Shown here: positions 11,972 through 22,742 of the stretch, piece after piece
How positions within the stretch are numbered: the first letter of the stretch is position 1
Layout: every line of letters starts with the position of its first letter
NCBI GenBank assembly: GCA_030141605.1
Contig: JAQGDQ010001875.1
Span: forward strand, 1 to 22,742
Direction of reading: 5' to 3'
Source of the DNA: Tubiluchus corallicola
Lineage: Eukaryota; Priapulida; Priapulimorpha; Priapulimorphida; Tubiluchidae
Length of the DNA: 22,742 nt
The notes under the pieces: generated by a model
Told to the model about the DNA's origin: nothing
Database searches by the model: none
The model's input: only the letters and a program-made list of their open reading frames with translations
Made by a program: the position numbers and the translations under genes

Positions 11972-12170
11972 CTTTACATGCACATACATACGACAGGTGG
12001 ACATAGAATAGCCATGTTGTACCTTTCAAATAAAGCTAATGAGGTAAAAAGCTTTATCTATTATAAAAACAGAAAATGCAGCTTCTGAAATGGCACACCC
12101 TAGTGCCTGTTGCATGACTTCTGTTCAATAAACTGAAATTGAATTTTCCTCTTTTTAAGGTACCTTACTA

Positions 12171-19772
<7,602 letters not shown>

Positions 19773-19974
19773 CTGAAATAAACACATTTGAATTTAAATT
19801 TTATGTGATATTGCATTTTTGTACATGCAGTGCCTAATACAAGCACGTGCCTACAGCACTTTTTCACTTATTCAATCATATTCATTCATTCTAGGCAGCC
19901 ATGTTAATTATCACACTCTCACAGAATTTTGATTTTCAGGAATGCACATAAACTGTATCAAAATCACCACCACA

Positions 19975-20003
19975 ACCATCATCATCATCATCATCGTCAT
20001 CGT
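19975..20003. repeat. (ATC)n microsatellite
   Basis: ACCATCATCATCATCATCAT continuing with CGTCATCGTC variants. The + strand frame across it is simple-sequence, not a gene. Confidence 0.85.
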
Positions 20004-20780
20004 CAACACAACCACTAGGAAACCAAACCCACCAAGTGTGTTTATATATCATACAAATTCTGCATCATGTTTTTACATGTTAGTATTCATATTCATATTC
20101 TTAATCATAAAAATTCAATTTATTGTCATCAGTTCATGTCAATACAACCGCTCATCCAAGGAATTATTTAGTTAAACAAATTTAAATTTTCCGTGCACAA
20201 ATATTTGAAAAACGCCTTCTGTGAATGTCAGTGCTTAACATGTCATATACTTGCCATTTAACTTGCAGGAATCACGTATAAATTCTTAACTAGTACTTCT
20301 TTAATAATATTGTTACTATATTATTGCACGTTAATTCTCAAAATTGGTACCGTGTTTAACCAATATTTAGCTTGCTAAGGGATTAATTTGTTTGAGAACT
20401 CTGGTGTTGTATTATTTTATGTTTGCAATTGCCCCATTAGATGTCAATAAAAACAATTTCTGATGCAGCCAACTTATGAGGAAATTCGTAAATAATTAAT
20501 GTGCACATAACCACATTAAATGCAATATACAGTGTGTACACTTATATCTTAGTTTGCTGGGCCTAGCTTTTACGAATGTCGGAAAAATCGAACAAAATCT
20601 GGTGCGTTAAAAAGTTCTGTATATTATGGACACAGTTCATTGTTTCGTGAACTGGCCGCTACTCTATGATTTTCATACGTGTGGAAGTTGTAATTGTACA
20701 TTTTTAATTAGATGCTGCCATCTATGAACTAATCCTGTTACATTCCAACAGCTAACTTTCCCCCAGGATAATTGTACGGT

Positions 20781-20802
20781 CCAGTGAATGCATATTCACT
20801 GG
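20781..20802. repeat. Short perfect hairpin
   Basis: CCAGTGAAT and ATTCACTGG are perfect 9-base complements around a GCAT loop. It does not sit next to a known exon; function unknown. Confidence 0.7.
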
Positions 20803-20904
20803 TTCTCCCCCTATTTTAAAGTAATGGTTTTTGTGAAGCCTTTGCAAGTCTGCATAGCTCACCTATACCTATATATACTGACTGGTTTTACTTTCTAGTC
20901 ACTG

Positions 20905-21246
20905 TCTCACTCTCAGTGTTCAGTGCAGGAGACTCTCATTCTCAGTGTTCAGTGCAGGACTCTCATTCTCAGTGTTCAGTGCAGGACACTCTCACTCTCA
21001 GTGTTCAGTGCAGGACACTCTCACTCTCAGTGTTCAGTGCAGGACACTCTCACTCTCAGTGTTCAGTGCAGGACACTCTCACTCTCAGTGTTCAGTGCAG
21101 GACACTCTCACTCTCAGTGTTCAGTGCAGGACACTCTCACTCTCAGTGTTCAGTGCAGGACACTCTCACTCTCAGTGTTCAGTGCAGGACACTCTCATTC
21201 TCAGTGTTCAGTGCAGGACACTCTCATTCTCAGTGTTCAGTGCAGC
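20905..21246 (+). repeat. 29-bp minisatellite, twelve copies
   Basis: CAGTGTTCAGTGCAG begins at 20914, 20943, 20970, 20999 and then every 29 bp to 21231. One unit is 27 bp. Between these cores lies GACACTCTCACTCT or a CATTCT variant. The unit has no stop codon in any + strand frame, so three overlapping open frames of over 100 codons arise from it; they are permutations of one another and not evidence of a protein. Confidence 0.97.
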
Positions 21247-21370
21247 AGTCATTCTACTTATGTGTATGTAGTTTAATAAACACTTTTCTGTGCAAATATG
21301 TAGTATAGTTTTTTATTCTTGTTCTACAAAGTGAGTGATCTACAACTTTAAACATGACTTTCACAATACG

Positions 21371-21610
21371 TATGTAAGTCACACGGAATACTACCAGATT
21401 ACTGTACAGTATGTAAGTAACACAGAATATTACCAGATTACTGTACAGTATGTAAGTCACACGGAATACTGCCGGATTACTGTACAGTATTTAAGTCACA
21501 CGGAATACTGCCAGATTACTGTACAGTATGTAAGTAACACAGAATATTACCAGATTACTGTACAGTATGTAAGTCACACGGAATACTACCAGATTACTGC
21601 ACACGGAATA
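21371..21610 (+). repeat. 39-bp minisatellite, six copies plus a partial
   Basis: GTAAGTCACACGGAATAC-type units start at 21374, 21413, 21452, 21491, 21530 and 21569, an exact 39-bp period, then decay. Most units end in the perfect palindrome TACTGTACAGTA. Copies 2 and 5 share the variant AACACAGAATATTACC, hinting at a three-unit higher-order repeat. Because 39 is divisible by three, the + strand carries a 13-residue repeat frame (YVSHTEYYQITVQ) across 21335-21679, which I treat as a by-product. Confidence 0.95.
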
Positions 21611-22164
21611 CTGCCAGATACCTACACTACCTACTGTACAGTACCTGCATCCGTGGGCATAACAGCAACAGTTAACTAATTAAATATTATGTAAAAAACA
21701 GTAAGAGTTTCAATGGAAACCACTGCACAAGTGATTAAAACTTTGATCTTCTAACAGCAGTTTAATCGACAAAACAGTACAGTACGCACTTGTATCACTA
21801 AAATGTTTAGCCCAGGGATGAGAATGACAAATTGTAAAAAACTCTGAAACAGGTGGAGGTTCTGGGGCCACCTAGTCTCCCAATGGAATTCAAGGGGAGC
21901 CAGCAACAAATTGCAATTTTGTGACCATGGAGAGCCTCTAAGTGGACTTAAGATATCAATTACCTTGTTTCATGCATAATTTAAAATAATTGTCAAGCAT
22001 ACATGATACCTAATTGTCTCAAAATTGATACCTAATTGCCTAAGTACTGGCCGCTCCTATGCAAAAGTATATAAAAACAATTGACTCAAATAACTCCGCA
22101 CAATTGATAAAGTGACGGCCTGCCAACTAGCGGTCAGCTTGTGAAATAATGTACTGGGTCCATG

Positions 22165-22300
22165 AAAATTTTCTCAACGAATTTACGCGATTTACAAAAA
22201 TGGCACTACTGGTCTTCCAAAAACTCCGAATTTCGTGTATCCGCGGAAAATTCTCATACCTGGTTTAACCCCCAAGAATTCTTGCATAATGACGTGTGGG
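22165..22300. mobile_element. Possible dispersed-repeat segment
   Basis: Sequence such as CGAATTTACGCGATTTAC and TTTCGTGTATCCGCGGAAA has a CpG-rich, A/T-flanked style that differs from its surroundings and resembles dispersed repeats in invertebrate genomes. This is only an impression; no ends were identified. Confidence 0.25.
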
Positions 22301-22742
22301 TAAGTAACACACATTCAAGACAAAACCACCAGGCCAGCATAATGATTAGCATATGATAAAGCTTGCTCACATGATTGTTTCTACATGTATCCATAGTGCA
22401 CAAAAACCAAGTAAGATGACATAAAAATAGTGAAAGCTCATTGGCCAAATAAAAGTATCTCATTTAAGCATGTGCGGAAAAAATATAGAGACAATTATGC
22501 AGAGTCAATTGCCGGTAGTTTTTACATAGTTTTGCGTAGAAGTGCTAGACGTTTTTGAGACAATTAAGTAATTAATTCTACTTTAATGTGAGTCTAATAC
22601 ACGACATTACTGCAATAGGTCAGTTAAGGCAAATTCGGACCAACTCCCCACTTTTGTCCGACAAACCGAGATATGAGTACATTTCTAGCAATTAGCATGC
22701 TACTGCCTACAAGTGGCAGTCCTGTAGTATAATATAAATGTG

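Larger units (their letters stand above)
5746..12170. other. Long exon-free stretch between the CH1 exons and the FAM76 stop codon
   Basis: About 6.4 kb of AT-rich sequence without a recognisable exon on either strand; it would be spectraplakin intron plus the FAM76 3' flank. CH2 motifs (LLLW, WRDG) were searched for by eye and not found. It contains a TCA microsatellite, a 30-bp tandem duplication, a degenerate roughly 39-bp repeat and the inverted 68-bp minisatellite, all listed separately. Confidence 0.6.
19773..22742. other. FAM76 first intron or 5' flank, no exon recognised
   Basis: No FAM76 first exon (start codon plus a CxxC motif) was recognised on the - strand, and no spectraplakin CH2 exon on the + strand. 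The stretch holds an (ATC)n run near 19975-20003, a short hairpin, two minisatellites and one repeat-like segment near 22165-22300. The rest shows nothing. Confidence 0.5.

Noticed and set aside
21335-21679. 114-codon + strand frame with a 13-residue repeat
   Set aside because: A 39-bp repeat without stops automatically gives such a frame; flanking residues show no protein features and the opposite strand is also open for part of it.
19773-22742. FAM76 first coding exon within the window
   Set aside because: No - strand frame with Met followed by a CxxC motif and a phase-0 donor was seen; it is more likely beyond the right edge.

Overview
The window looks like animal nuclear DNA, most probably from an invertebrate such as a mollusc or other lophotrochozoan. 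It is AT-rich, its short coding exons are separated by long introns, and it carries tRNA-derived SINEs, an RTE-like LINE remnant, a hAT-type MITE and several minisatellites. The phylum is an inference from repeat style and protein similarity. Nothing here is bacterial, and almost none of the long open frames are genes; the real genes are split into small exons.

Two protein-coding genes can be supported, both partial. On the + strand, three phase-0 exons (3815-3904, 5175-5252, 5653-5745) encode 87 residues of the first calponin-homology (CH1) domain of a plakin/spectraplakin actin-binding domain (MACF1/dystonin/Shot/VAB-10 family). The exon before it and the CH2 exons after it are not visible. 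On the - strand, eight exons between 19772 and 12171 join in one unbroken frame to give 294 residues and a stop codon of a FAM76 protein (FAM76A/B family). Only the short first coding exon, to the right of the window, is missing. If the spectraplakin is intact and continues rightwards, the FAM76 gene is nested antisense inside one of its introns.

Layout: 1-3814 upstream flank or intron with one possible extra exon near 684; 3815-5745 CH1 exons with a SINE remnant in the first intron; 5746-12170 a long exon-free stretch with a degenerate repeat near 10.2-10.5 kb and a striking inverted 68-bp minisatellite at 11.0-12.0 kb; 12171-19772 FAM76, whose introns hold a hAT MITE with perfect 8-bp target-site duplication, a 385-bp GA/CT tract, a 107-bp tandem repeat next to a retroelement tail, a tRNA-derived SINE and a decayed RTE-like LINE 3' end; 19773-22742 two neighbouring minisatellites (29 bp and 39 bp).

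The most interesting reading is inside FAM76. A 60-bp, frame-preserving exon (15385-15444) that carries a basic NLS-like motif appears to use a GC rather than GT donor, and the intron after it contains about 385 nt of CU repeat close to the next acceptor. Together these suggest a regulated cassette exon. I did not find an obviously new enzyme or defence system; the unusual content is in gene nesting, splice-site architecture and repeat structure.
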